Assembly: GCA_002917075.1 (NCBI GenBank)
Contig: NTMA01000045.1
Coordinates: forward strand, 1-64,000
DNA: 64,000 nt
Source of the DNA: Hawksworthiomyces lignivorus
Taxonomy: Eukaryota > Ascomycota > Sordariomycetes > Ophiostomatales > Ophiostomataceae
Reading direction: 5' to 3'
The notes under the pieces: model-generated
Told to the model about the DNA's origin: nothing
Seen by the model: only the letters and a program-made list of their open reading frames with translations
The model's database searches: none
Part shown: piece after piece, positions 46,485 through 59,323 of the stretch
Layout of the letters: each line of letters starts with the position of its first letter
Position numbering within the stretch: the stretch's first letter is position 1
Made by a program: the position numbers and the translations under genes

Positions 46485-49400
46485 ATGGACTACACCAAGC
46501 TTCGTGCCGCCGCTCTGCGCGATGGCGAAGACGAAGAGGCCGTCACCGTCGACACCCGCGCTCTAATCGACAAGGTCCTAGCTCGGTATTCCGGAGAATG
46601 GACCACGCTCCGCGAGCTGATCCAGAACGCCGCCGACGCCCAGGCCACCACCGTCAAGATCAAGTGGGAGACGCTGCCCTCGACGACAGTGCCGCTGCCA
46701 CCCGGGGCAGACGCCAACAGCCTGCTCCGGCACACCATCCTCCACCACACCCTCCGCCGCCTGCTCGTCGAGAATGACGGCCAGCCCTTTACGCCCACCG
46801 ACTGGGCGCGCCTCAAGCGCATCGCCGAGGGCAACCCGGACGAGACCAAGATCGGCGCCTTTGGCGTCGGCTTCTACAGCGTCTTTGCCGACTGCGAGGA
46901 GCCCTTTGTCAGCTCCGGCCGCGAGGCCATGGCCTTTTACTGGAAGGGCAACGCCCTGTTTACGAGGAAGCTGGTCGTACCCGAGGACGCCGCTGCCCAG
47001 AACAACAACAAGACCACCTTTGTGCTGGACTACCGCAGCGCCACCACCGCCCTCCCCAACCTGCTCTCCGTCAGCCAGTTCCTGGCCACCAGCCTGACCT
47101 TTGTCGCCCTGCAGCGCATCGAGTTCTGGATCGACGACTGGAAGATCCTCGACCTCCACAAGAAGCTGTCGCCCAGCGCCGCCGTGAGCGTCCCGCGCGA
47201 CCTCGACGTCCGCACAAAGGACGGCCTGATGACCGTCACGGCCGTCGAGCGAAACAGCGCCCAGATCGACGCCGCCTACATGAACGCCGTGGGCTGGAAG
47301 CCGCCAGCCGGCGGCGGCGCAGCAAACTCCTCTGGCCTGCAGGCCGGCTCGTCCGCGTCGTCTGCCGCCGCCGCCGGAGGCGGCAGCAAGACGACCGACT
47401 CGTACGGGCTATCTGCCGGCGACCTGCCGTCGCTGCGCAACTTCTTCTCGCGGCTCACCGGGTCGTCGTCGTCCTCCTCCTCGGCGCAGAGCCAGCAACG
47501 GAGCAAGGCGGCCCGCGAGGAGAAGGCAGCCCAAGACGCCTTGCAGCAGAACCTGACCGGCTTGGGGCGGTCGACCATCTTCCTGCGCGTGACGTCGGCC
47601 CAGGTGCAGACCAAGGTGGCCGCCAACTTTTCCAAGGAGCTCGAGCGCGCGACCAAGAAGCCGCCGCCCAAGACGACAAAGATGGCCATCCTCACGTCGT
47701 CGTACGACGACATCGTCGCGTCCGACATGGTAGTGAGAGCAAACAGCTCTGGCGCAGGCGCCGGCGCCGGTGCCGCTTCGCCCCAGCAGGTGCCGCCGCC
47801 AATACCAAAGGACAGAGGCCTTCCAGCCAACTCTGGCTCGCCTGCCGCGCCGTCCGCCGACATCTTTGCGTCTGTGCTGCCCAGCAAGAAGCCTGGCGGC
47901 CGCATCTTCATCGGCTTCCCGACCATGCAGACGACCGGCGGTGGCATGCACATCTCCGCCCCGTCTCTGATCCCCACGGTCGAGCGCGAGGCCATTGATC
48001 TCAACGCCCGCTGGGTCCGCACCTGGAACATGGAGCTGCTCCGCGTCTCGGGCATCCTTACGCGTCTGGCTTTCATCAACGAGATGGCCGATCTAGATGC
48101 CAAGTTCCGGAGGCATCTCGAATCCAACCGGCCAAACGCGGCCAAGAACAGCCGCGTGCAGCCCATCCCTACCGCGGCCGAGATTGCCCAGTTCGTGCCG
48201 GAGGCGCTGCACATCCTCAAGACGTACACGTTTGGCGACTCGACACCCAGCGGCTACGTGGGCCAGATCATCGAAGAGGCCTTCTGGACCGCCTACAAGC
48301 AGCCCACCGTCGACATGTTCTCCAGCCGCGGCGTGCTGTCCACGGCCAAGGTGCGCATGGGCAACGAGGAGATCGCCAAGTTTGTCAGCGGCATCCCCGT
48401 CGTCGTGCCGCAGATGAAGGACAACCCCTTTGTGCAGAAGCTGCACGAGTTTGGCATCGTCCAGGACGTCACCATCGAAGACGTGCGCTCCGAGCTGGAG
48501 GAGAAGCCGCTCGACAAGGAGCAGCTCTCCCACTTTGTCAAGTGGCTGTCGGCCGGCGCCGCCTCGGGCGAGCTCGACCCGCCTAGCGTGCAGTCGCTCC
48601 TGCGCGTGGGCGTGGCGAGCGTGGTCGAGGGCGGCGAGAGCGGCGACAAGGAGAGCGGCGGCAGCCCGAGCGCGGGCGACGAGTCGACCGTCAAGATCAT
48701 CGAGCTCCGCGGCATCCAAAACTTCCTCGCGGGCAACAAGATCCCGGCCAACCTCCCCCTCCCGCCGTCCACCATACCGTACTCCATCACCAGCGCCATT
48801 CCCGCCCAGCAGCTGCAGGCTCTGCGCTGGACGCCGCTGGAGCTGGTGCCCTGGCTCAACTACCTGGTCGTGGCGAGGGCCCGGCTGGGCGACGACCGCA
48901 ACGTGACCCAGTCGCCCGCGTTTGCCGCGCAGGTGCTCACCGTGCTGTCTAAGAACTGGGACAACCTCAGCGCGCAGCACAAGGCGTCCGCCGTGACCCT
49001 GCTCCAGGGCCACACGACCATCCCCACCCGCGTGGGCATGAAGAAGCCGCCCGAGGCCTTCTTTCCGTCCGTCAAGCTGTTCGACGACCTGCCCGTCATA
49101 GCCCCGAGCTGCCACAACCTCAAGGAGAAGTTCCTGGTTGCGCTAGGCGTGCGCAAGACCATCGATCTGGACACCATCTTCACGCGCCTGCTGAGCCAGC
49201 CCGCCGACGCCGCCGCCGCCGACGGGAACCAGCTGGGCGCAGCCAGCAAGAAGTGGAGCCACGTGGAGCTCGTCCGGTATCTCGCTTCTGTGCGCGCAGA
49301 CATCCCCAAGGCAGACATGGCCAAGCTGCACGACTCGCCGATCTGCCCCGCTGAGGCAGGCCCCGCCGGGCTGGAGTCGACCGTGCCCAGCATCAAGCTG

Positions 49401-52400
49401 TACCGGCCCAGAGAGCTCTTCGAGCCGTCTGTGTCGCTTCGGGAGCTCGGCTTTCCCATCATGCAGTGGCCGGGCTCGACCAACACCTACCGGCGCACAA
49501 GCCCGGAAGCCAAGTTCCTGACGGAGCTTGGCCTGCGGGCCTTCCCGACCGTGGACGAGATGCTCGCTAAGATGGCTCACCCGGACCCGGGCATTCGCGA
49601 AAAGGCCCGCACGTACTTTATCGCCAACCACCAGCTCAACGGCTACAGCTCCTACTCGCTCGCCAACACCGACAAGGCCATTCTGCCCATTATGGCGAGC
49701 GGCGCCAGCGGCGCCAGCGGAGGTGAGAAGCAGCAGGAGCAGCTTGTGCGCCCGTCAAAGTGCTACACGAACGTCAACGCCGCCGTTCTCGGATTCTCCA
49801 TCCTGCGCCTGGACCTCCACCCCCACGCAGGAAAGTTTGGCGTTCCGCGTGACCCTCCGATCGCCGAATGCGTCAAGCGGCTGCTGGCAAAACCACCAAA
49901 GACGCACGACGAGGCGGTTGTCCTCTTCGGCTACTTTTCGACGCGCCTTGGCGACCTCTCCGGAGACAGCTTGCGGCAGCTCAAAGAGGGGTCGTTTGTG
50001 CCCGTCTTCCGGAAGCCTGCCTCGTCCGACAGCGGGTTTGGGACAGACGAGAAGAAGAAGCGGGCGTCCGCAGCGGCCAGGGTCGAGCACGTCGAGCCGC
50101 AGTCCTGCTATCTCGGGACGTCCACCACGTACGGCGACATTTTTGATTTTGTCGACTTTGGCCCAAACGCCAACGCCTTCCTGTTCAAGTGCGGCTCCAA
50201 GAGCGAGCCTACCAAGCCGGAAATCGCGCGCCTGGCCTGCAACGAGCCTGCGCGCCTTCTGAGCACGCTGCAGACCCCCGAGCGCTACCTCAACCTCCTG
50301 CGATCGCTGGCCGAGGATCTGCCTCAGCTGAAGACGGACCGCGACCTGTTCCGGCAGATGAGGACGGCGCCGTTTCTGCTAGCCTCGCGCGAAATCGTCC
50401 GCCAGCAGCGGCCGGCTTCGTCTGCGTCTTCAAGCGGCGGCGGCTTGTCCAACTTCTTTTCGTCCGGCGCCGCTCAGAGCGATGCCAGTGCTGCCGATGC
50501 CGAAGACGAGGCGCCCATCCGCCAGTACCAGCTAGCCCCAGCCAGCAAGATCGCCATCCTCGACGACTACATCAGCTACCGGCTCTTCAAGGACAAACTC
50601 ATGTGCGCCCCCGAGGAGGACACGCTGGAGACGTTCTATCTGGCGCTGGGCTCACAGATGCTGAGCAGCACCGTGCAGGAAGACATCCGCATCGGTCCGC
50701 ACAGCCCCAACCAGTCGGACGCGGAGTCGCTGCGCAAGTACGTGCTGGAGCGGTCCAAGATCTTTTTGTACGAGTACCAGAAGTACCGGCGCGACGCCAT
50801 CAAGCACGACCACCGCTGGCTCGAGAAGCACCTGACCGTCGAGATGGTGCAGACGGTGGCCCTGCGGCGGTCGCTGCGCGGCAGCGCCGAGACGCACACC
50901 GAGAAGCGGTCGGCGGCGAGCACGCGCACGTCGGCCGGCTACGTGCTGTACGTGTCGTCGCAGGCGCGCGTCGACATGTACCAGATCGGGCAGGCCATCT
51001 GCCAGCTAGTGCTGAACCGGCCCAGCCAGCAGGCGTACTTCTTCTTCGAGCCGTTCCTCAAGCTCGAGCTGCTCGACCTGCGCGCCCGGGGCTACAACGT
51101 CGACCGCATTCTGCGCGCAAAGGCGGCCGAGGCGCGCATCGCCGAAGAGGAGCGGCGCAAGGCGCTCGAGGCGGAGCAGCAGCGCATCCGCGAGTCCGAG
51201 AAGGAGTGGGCCCTGCAGGGCCAGCAGCGGCAGCTCGAGCAGGCCGCGGCGGCGGCGGGCCGCGCCGACCCAAGGACGCCGGAGCCCAAGACCAGGATGC
51301 CGGGCGCGTTTGGCGACGACGAGTCACCCGCAGACGACCACCAGCAACTACAGCAGCAGCAGCAGCAGCAACAGCAGCTCCAGGCGCTGCCACCGCCGCC
51401 GCCTTCTTCGTTCCTGAACCAGGGGCGGCGAAACAGGGGACTGTTCTCGAACCTGACGCGGCGCCTCGGTCTCGACCAGGGCAACGACGAGGACGACGAC
51501 GAGCGGAATCGCCAGCTACAGAACTTCCTGCCCAACCAATCGGACGCGACGAAGCCGCAGGCGGGCGCCGATCCGTCTGGCTCGTCTGGCCAGTCCAGAG
51601 GCAACGGGGCCGCCGGCGGTGGCAGCGGCGGCGGCGGCGACGACGGCCGAGTCACGTCGCCGGCGACGGTGCAGCAGAACATGCTGAATGCGATCCGGGC
51701 CACGCGGCCGTACGGGTCGTCGTCGCTGTTCGAGCCGCCCAAGACCAGCCTGGTCAAGGAGCAGGCCACGTACTGCGACCGCAACCACGCGCACGACCTG
51801 GCCATGGTCGCGCAGGCGCCCCGGGGCATGCACGTGTTCCTCGCACGCGAGCTGCCGACGCCGCCCGAAGTCTTTCTCGGCGCCAACAGCGCGGTTATTG
51901 CGGCTTTCGAGTCGCTGCTGACCGACGTCGCGGCCGTCTACGGGCTGGCCACGGGCGTCGTGCACATCTACTACGACGCGGCCGGCCCCACGATCGCGTT
52001 CAACACCAACGGCAGCATCTTCTGCAACCTGCGCTACTTTATGCAGCTGCACGCGCAGGCGATGCTAGGGCGCGGCTCGCCCCCCGCCGCCGCCGCCGCA
52101 GCCCAGGCCCGCGTCGACGCCGCCGTCTGGTGGTGGGTCGTGGTGGCGCACGAGCTGGCGCACAACCTCGAGTCCAGCCACAACGCGGATCACAGCTACT
52201 ACACGTAAGTCTCTTTCTCTCTTTGGAGCATTTTCTTATTTTTCACGTACTAGGCTTCTGGATCGTGCTAACAAAAACAGTGAATCGTTCGTCCAGCAGT
52301 ATTTCCAGAAGATGACGACACGCGCAGCCACGTGGGTCGCCGCTGCGGCTGCCTCGAGCCAGGCACAGCCTGCAGCCGGCGCATCGCTTCCGGCGCCTCC

Positions 52401-52458
52401 GTCGTACCAGCAAGCAACGCAGGTCCGGAGACAACATCCGACGAGCCTGCTAGATTAG
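46485..52458 (+). CDS. Large sacsin-like GHKL-ATPase protein (DUF3684) with C-terminal HExxH
   Basis: Two exons (46485-52204, 52281-52458; 76-base intron) encode 1965 residues. Residues about 20-220 form a GHKL/Hsp90-type ATPase: N-box LRELIQNAADA, G1 IGAFGVGFYSVF, as in sacsin and Arabidopsis NOV-like proteins. A long middle (DUF3684-type) region includes Ser/Gly/Ala- and Gln-rich insertions (Q-run near 51345-51380) and a coiled-coil segment (EEERRKALEAEQQRI). Close to the C-terminus is VVAHELAHNLESSHNADHSYY, which carries a metallopeptidase-type HExxH. The gene is one of the most GC-rich stretches in the window, which creates long false frames on the other frames. The function in fungi is unknown; a chaperone-like role is inferred from the ATPase. 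Confidence 0.87.
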
Positions 52459-52800
52459 AGGGCCAGAAGTGCAGCAAATGGTTTTTGTTTTTGTCATCAT
52501 TCAGCCAAGGCGTTTGGGCAAATCTTCCCTCATCTAGAGTTTTAGAGTTGCATTAGAGCCTCCAGACGAGGCCATATATATGAAGTAGAATAGGAGGTAG
52601 AGAAGTAGACACGATTGCATCACGATGTGGAAATAATAGGTTGTGAATTTTTGTTTTTAGTTTTATTTTTATTTTATTTTTATTTTATTTCTACTTTATT
52701 TTGCTTACTTTCTATGTACGTACGTATATGTATTTTCAGCCAACAAAGCACAGTATACCAGAACCCAAGAACACGATTGCACAAAAAGAAAAATTCTGCT
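52459..52800. other. Short intergenic between convergent genes
   Basis: It contains T-rich low-complexity sequence around 52650-52700 and the 3' ends of two convergent transcripts. Confidence 0.5.
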
Positions 52801-54234
52801 TTATTCTGCAGACACTGCAGCTGCCTGTGCTGCAGCCTGCGCCTGCGCCTGAGCGGCCGCTGCTTGGGCGGCGCGCCCTTCGCGGGCCTCGGCCTTGAGC
52901 TCGCTGTCGAAGATGTCGACGGCGAGGCTGGTGTCGATGAGCTCTTCCAGCTCCTCGGTCACGGTCTTGAGCTTGTCCTGCACGGCGGCGCTGGCCTCGA
53001 AGCCGACAATGTGGCGGGCGGGCGGGTTCTCGTGGCCGCCGATGGCGGTCAGGGCGTGCACGGTCTCGAGCACGAGGCGGTCGAGAGCGGCGCCGGGCAG
53101 CCGCGGGTAGCGGACGACGATCGGCTGCGCAGAAGGAGGAGCGGCGGCGGCAGCAGCAGCGGCAGAGGCGGCGGCAGCGGCCGAGCGGCCGCGGTGGCCT
53201 GGAGGAGGCGACTGCGCGCTGGCGGCCGCCGAGTCGGGGTAGGCGTTGAGGACGTGGTAGAGCATGTCGCGCACGCTGGGCGCGGGCGGCTCGGGCGCGT
53301 CGGCGGAGCTGGCTGCCGCCGCCGCCGCCGCTGCTGCTGCTGCTGCGACCGGGCTGGGGCTCTCGTAGGCCGGCAGGGAGGGGGCGAAGACGATCTTGTT
53401 GGTGAGGGTCTGGACCTCGGTCTGGGGCTGGACGATGGTGACCTTGACGTTGAAGGGGGCGATCTCGTAGGCCAGGGAGTCGCAGTAGCCCTCGAGGGCC
53501 CAGGTGGCGGCGGTGTGGATGGGCATGCCGGGGGTGCCAATGTGGCCGCCGATGCTGGTCAGCACCATGATGTGGCCGGTGTGCTGGGCGCGGAACTGGG
53601 GCAGCGCAGCCTTGATGAAGTTGACCTGGGAGAAGAAGATGGTCTCGAACTGGTCGCGCACGAGGTTCTGGGCCAGGGAGGCGCCACCGCCGCCGGCGCC
53701 GACGCCGACACCCAGCTCCTCGACGGCGCCCACGACGGCCTCGCACGAGCAGCACAGCAGGATGTCGATGCGGCCAAACACCTGCACGGCCTCGGCCACG
53801 GCGGCGACGCACTGGCCCATGAAGCGGCCGTCGCAGCGGATGCCGCGGATGCGGTCCTTCCAGCCCTCGCGGTCCTTGAAGCGGCCCGTGGGGCTGCGGC
53901 ACTCGTTGGCCAGCTCGCGGAACTCGGCGCTGCAGTCCTCGTTGGCAATCTCGTGCGGCGGCAGGCAGGCCACGACGTAGTCGCCGTGGGCCAGCAGCAG
54001 TCGGATCAGGCGCACGGCCAGCGGGGAGAGGGCCTGGGTGAGGAACCACGTCCGCGGGGAATTGTGGGTAGCTGGAGCAGGGGGGATGAGTGAAGGTCAG
54101 TATCTGAGCATCTTGCCGTCTAGCATTGAGCCGTCTGGCTTATCTAGAATGCCGTTCAACGTACGAAATGACGGTGCTGGGATGGCATGGGAGTGCCGGC
54201 CAGCAGCGGCCTCGGGATTCTTGCGCTCCGCCAT
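52801..54234 (-). CDS. Degenerate short-chain dehydrogenase/reductase, probable pseudoenzyme
   Basis: Two exons (54234-54165, 54071-52801; 93-base intron with GTACGT donor) encode 446 residues. The SDR fold is recognisable: PRTWFLTQALSPLAVRLI (normally TGASSPLG), GRIDILLCC (normally NNAG), VNFIKAALPQFRAQHTGHI and VLTSIGGHIGTPG. The glycine-rich TGxxxGxG is lost. The catalytic YxxxK is replaced by HTAAT in front of WALEGYCDSLA, so Tyr and Lys are absent. The C-terminal part carries long alanine tracts (13 and 8 residues) and an unrelated acidic end. Dehydrogenase activity is unlikely; a binding or regulatory role is inferred. Other SDR-fold pseudoenzymes are possible relatives. Confidence 0.8.
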
Positions 54235-55354
54235 TCGGGGGCGGGTTATGATAATGCGACCATGAATGAAGGGGCTGTGAAGAAGGTGAGAGGCTTGGAG
54301 AGGCTTGTGCTAAAGGCAGAATGGCAGACGAAGTTTCGTTGGGGAGTACTTGTGCAAGGGTGTCCTTTACCATCTACGCGGATCTCGAGCACAGAGATAT
54401 GGGGTAATCTTTAAGAGAAGAGGGTCTCGAAATGCGGAGAAACCTTATTAATGCGCCGCTATGATATTAATACATCCCCCTGCCGCAGTTAAGCATACAG
54501 TCCACCCGCCAGCCTGAAGCTAAGAAAAACGCCCTCCCTGTTCCTTCAGAGTTCCTCGCTCTCTTTAGTGGTTCCCGGCAATTGTAAAAACCGAAGCCGA
54601 CGAGTCCCGTCTAGCATCGGATGCATTGGATTGCCCGCGCTGCAGTGCGGCACAGCCTAATTGGTCCCAGCCGCTTGGTGCAGCCATATTGATACACCCA
54701 TCCAGAGGGTAGACATTACTCCTTGACGTATCTTAACCACCAATACCACCATATATAAAAGGTCTGGTTGATAGTTGCGGTAGTAAGCGCTTTGTTGAAC
54801 ATCTCCAAGTTTTAAGCGCCGTGGATGTGAGAGCCATTCCCTGTGGCACACGTAGGAAGCGTTCAGCGTAGGATTCCTACGCCTGTTTCTCTGTAGAGTT
54901 TCTACGATAATTTTTGTTTGTTTTGGAATGTATTGGTCTTGGTCTTCTTCAACGTATTTGTAGATCAGAGCTTCTCCAACACCGACAGGCTTCAGAACAT
55001 TCTGTCTTTTTGTGTTTTCTTTTCCGGCCTATCAGTCCGCTTGTGCCCTTTTCGTAGTTCCTCGACGATTCTCCTCTGTCTGAATGAGTGCCAGCTTGCA
55101 TCTCAATTCTCTCGTTTCTAAGTTTTCAGGTTGTTTTCTTTAGCTTGCCTGCATCCTCCCCTTCGGCAGCACCTCACCCTCCAATCGCCTGAAGGGAACT
55201 ACGACATCCAGGAAAACCAGATGGTTTCCTGTCTTTTTCTCCAGCTCTCGGGCGGGCAAAACACGCCACCAAGGGTCTTTGACAGAACCTGAAATGAAGG
55301 TCTTTGGAATGCCCGGCTTCACGCTGATCGTCGACAAGTATCACGAGCCTGCGG
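54235..55354. promoter_or_regulatory. Divergent intergenic between SDR and DUF3632 genes
   Basis: The starts point away from each other across 1.1 kb. No coding region is supported; the minus-strand frames at 55140-55398 lack features. Confidence 0.45.
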
Positions 55355-56350
55355 ATGCGGGGCCTGGACTTTATTCGGACCCAGGCCGCTTTCGACATTC
55401 TGCAGCGCTACTTTGGCGGAAAGCTATCGGTTACCGGGGCGGCCAAGGAGATGGTGGCCATGTTGTCTGACATGTACGGAGGCCTGGACAAGCGTCACGA
55501 CGAGCTGGTATGCCTCGGAGCCTTCCTGTGCGACATGGCGTCCCAGATCCCGTACAGCCATCCAGCACAGACTCGGTTGGTGCAGTTGTTCCAGCACATC
55601 GCCGGATCACGCACCATCTTTGTCTTGGCAGGAAGCGAGCATGTATGTTCACTAAGCAGTTGTATTGTCAGCAAGACAACTTACTGGCCGTGTTGATAAG
55701 TGATGAACGCTGTTGATTCTAACCTTTTCGTTGGACCTTTTGCCAGAGAAACCAGGATAAGCCTGTATCACTCGCCTTACAGAAGATCTTTTCTGAAGTG
55801 CAAGAATGGGCTGACCGTAAGTCTCCAGCTATCTGGTTTTCTGTCTTTCTCCTTTCTTCCGTCACTTCTCTCCTAATGTGCTCTCAAAGTTCCACCGTCC
55901 TCGGCCATGGACATATCAGAGGACTGCGCCAGCGAGGTCAATTTCAGCGCCTTTCTTGCGCGCCTGATGCAGCATGGCTTCTTTGGCATGTCGCCGTACC
56001 TGATCGACAGAATGCGCGACGGACTGGAGAAGGGACGGGAGCACAAGGAGGAGTGGGGCAAAGACGACTGGAGCTGCAAAGTCAGCGCCGCAGCTATGTG
56101 GATGATCCTAGCCGGCCAGGCAGCGTATGCTCTGATTGTCGAAGCGACCTTTCTAGCAAAGGACGACGTCATCGGCACGGGGCCGCTGTATCGAGGGGCG
56201 GCGCTAGGCATCGAGCGGTGGACGTTCTGGCGCGAGGCGCTCGCGGCTGCGGTGACGAACCCCGATGCCAATGAGGAGTGTCGCGGACTCGCCCGTGCCG
56301 CCGCTGCGCTGATGGGGAACATCGAGAAGAGCATGCAGTTTCTCGTTTGA
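55355..56350 (+). CDS. DUF3632-like protein
   Basis: Three exons (55355-55642, 55747-55816, 55890-56350) encode 272 residues; both introns have GTAtGT/GTAAGT-type donors and in-frame junctions. The sequence is mostly helical, with FIRTQAAFDILQRYFGG at the start and NFSAFLARLMQHGFFG in the middle, then AAMWMILAGQAAYALI. This layout fits the fungal DUF3632 family, whose role is unknown. No signal peptide, cofactor motif or membrane anchor is apparent. The start is the first ATG in frame; translation could begin further upstream through an unseen exon. Confidence 0.65.
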
Positions 56351-56975
56351 ACAAAAATAAAAAACTAACACCTAGGAGATTGGACTTTCCGCGAGGCGCG
56401 GGGAATGTATACATTTGCTATTTACTTTTCTTTGTAAGTATATTTTTGAGCGAGAAGCAGACCCTGGGCTTATGAGTGATGCTTTAGTCAAGTCCGTATC
56501 AACGTTAGAAATAGTATTTCTTATTTTCGAAGAGGGCAAAAGAGCGATAATCTTGGGATCGTATGTATCAGCTTTGTACTAAGCCAAGATCCGAGGGCGA
56601 CCGAGGACGAACTCAGAGCCAAAGCTCAAAAGATCGACAACGATCGACCGATTTACCCACCAGTCCATCGAGCTACTATTATCTTTTGACTAACGCTTTC
56701 AACCAAGAACTCTCTGTTCTTAGTATGCTAGGAAATTTTCTTTCTTCTATATCTTTAATCTTTTGATCACTCAAACCTGCACCATTGCTTTAAGGCTCCT
56801 CTACGCTCGTCGGCAACAAAACTCTTATATTTGATGATGTTACAACCGTTACATTTCTATCACTATTGAAAAGAATATATAGATTCTGCAAAACCACCAA
56901 GCTCTTAGCATTATTCCATAAAACTGTCACCATGATACGTAGTGTTTAGTCTTTTGTTGACCGAAAATCATTTAA
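56351..56975. other. Intergenic
   Basis: No gene is supported. It holds the 3' flanks of DUF3632 and of the coiled-coil pseudogene. Confidence 0.5.
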
Positions 56976-58171
56976 CTATGAAACCGACTTCCTTGACAAT
57001 TCACGAATCTTTTCTTTGAGAAAATCCGTCTCGCGTTCGTAAGATTCGATGATGCCGTCAATATCCTTGTTTTTTTTTTCTTCCAACTCCTTTAAGTTGG
57101 TCGTGTATTGCATAGTGAGGTTTCGGACTATGTTCGTATGGTTATCTTGGAGATTGTATATCTCATCTTGATGCCGACTTTCAGTTTTTTGTAACTCATT
57201 TTTACATGTATTCTCCAAATGGATTATCTCCTCTTTGTGCCCATTTTTCAAGCTATTAAATTGCGTTTCCCATTCTAGCTTCTCTGTTGCGTATGCGTCT
57301 ATGGTCTTTTGATGCGCTTGTTGTTCGGCCGCCACGGCTTTGCCTATCATCCCATCTTGCTCCACCTTGAGTCTTCTAAACTCTTCTTCTTGGATACTGA
57401 CATAATGTGCACGGTTGGTTTCTGCAGCGGCCTCCGTCTCAAATATCTTGTGGCGGGCAACGTTCAAATCCGAACTTAAGCTCTTGACCTCAACTATCTT
57501 CTGACTGAGTGTTAGTTGACTGTCGCGGGCTTCTTTAACGGCTTCGTCGCGACGATCCATCTGCAAATCGCAGAACTGAAGTATTTGGGTGAGAAAGTCT
57601 TGATTCCGTTTGATTTTGGCGTCCTTCTCTTTCAAATATGTCAACATGATGGAATTAATACTCGATTTAATACTCTCATGGAATTAATACTCTCAAGATT
57701 GTTTTGCAGATCTCGAGCGCGATCTTCGGCCTCTTTTGCGAGGGTATTAGCCTTCAGGACTTGATCATCCGCAGCTTTGATACGTTTCTGGTATTCCTGA
57801 GAACGTTTCTCGGTGTCTTGAAGTGTTTTACGAAGGCGGTTCTCGACTTCCGATGTTTGGTGGAGATGGTCTCTTCTTGAACGATCATTTTGTAAAGATT
57901 CGCGTTCCGAGAAGTCGAGTTCATGGGGTTTTAAATAACCTTGTCAATCGAAATTAGTCAGTCTTGTTTCAAATCTATTGTTTTGACTATTTTTATCTTC
58001 GTAGATGTCATCGTAAATACCTCCGGGACCGCTGTAGCCATCTCTCCCTCCACGAGAGCCGTTGTAACTGCGAATATCATCAATATCTTCATGGTTGCTT
58101 CCAGCATTCTCAGAGATCCCCGTTATATAACCCAAAATCTTTTTCGCTCTTTTATCCACCTTATTCTCCAT
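56976..58171 (-). pseudogene. Coiled-coil protein gene, interrupted by a stop and a frameshift
   Basis: From an ATG at 58171 a frame of 75 codons (MENKVDKRAKKILGYITG) ends at TGA 57944-57946. The same frame then runs on as Glu/Lys/Arg-rich helix (HELDFSERESLQNDRSRR). A 17-base duplication at 57678-57694 shifts the frame, and a third segment (57647-56976, ending KIRELSRKSVS) continues the coiled coil. Removing the duplicated bases would put the last two segments in one frame, and the stop is one base from CGA. The gene is therefore probably dead, or needs unseen splicing. No catalytic domain is seen; the function is unknown. Confidence 0.68.
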
Positions 58172-59323
58172 TTTGGAAAAAGTACAGTATAAACGAAAGC
58201 AGATAAAAAAACAAACACAAAAAAACTGAAAATAAGCAAACAGGATTTGATTGTCATCTGTATCGAAACTTGGAAACGAATGAATAATAAACGAAAACAA
58301 TTAAAGAACACTAAAATTAAAGAAAACAGAAAAAAAAACTAGAAGAATTGAGGTACAACGACCGTAAGAAGGATTGTTGTAACTTGATCGTCGGGAACAG
58401 TTTTCTATAGATGATGAACGAAAGAGAAAGACAAAGTCATGGATCTAGCCTTCTTGTCTTATTATAGTAAATACCGCAACCTCTGTACTAGTTAGGCAGT
58501 TCTTGCGTTCGTGACTCTATTTCGTGTATCTTGGGTCTTTTTTTTGGTATTTTCTGCGGATCGCCTGATTTGTTCGACGAGGGAGAATGTTGGAATTTTA
58601 ATACGCAGTGACCGTCCGGTCTCTTTATGGGGTCTTTTTCAGAGAGAATTGGTCTAGAATATAAACTCAGCCTCAACTGTCTCCTTTTGCGTTGAATGTT
58701 TGCTTTGGCTTTCTTAATTTGTTGAATGCAGTGCTGTACCCCTCCGCTTCAGCCGACTTTCATTTCCCCTCTTCTTCGCTTCTGTTCAGCTTCCGCAAAA
58801 GTTATCTTATTGACGACCATAAAAAGAGAGAAAATACACACAGCCTTCTCGTCCGATAACACGTCGTACCCACTTGTTAGGATCAGCCGCTGTTAACTGT
58901 ACGAAACAAGGCAGATTTCTCGTCTCATCATTAAAAACTGATTAGTTGTACCAAAAGAAGGGGAGGGTGTCGTTATCGACATATGTACATCTCATTTCAC
59001 TTATACAGGAGATACTACAAAGCTGAAATACCCTATTCTAAAGAACACATAACAAAAAGGCGACAGCAAAATCAACTCTTTTATTCCTAGAATAACTTTG
59101 CTCGAACATGTCCCTGATTTTTCCGTCGATGTAAATTTGAATTTCTGCTAGGGTAAGAGGAGTTAGATTCACAACAAAAAAAAAAAAGCGCTTTTCTTCC
59201 GATGCCCACCTCCCCCTTCTTTCCATGTATTTTAAGTTTAAGTTCATCTTCCTTCTTCCTTTTCCCCCTTTTACTCTCAATTCTTTTCCTTTTCTTCCTT
59301 TTTTCTTGCAGGTCGGTGCGAAT
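58172..59323. other. Intergenic
   Basis: AT-rich; no supported gene. It includes the 3' flank of the phosphoserine aminotransferase gene. Confidence 0.5.

Noticed and set aside
48093..49115. 340-residue antisense frame in the GHKL gene
   Set aside because: GC-driven shadow of the sense codons; no domain.
50189..52315. 708-residue open frame overlapping the GHKL gene
   Set aside because: It is an alternate-frame artefact of high GC in the GHKL coding region; low-complexity Arg/Ala/Pro sequence without motifs.
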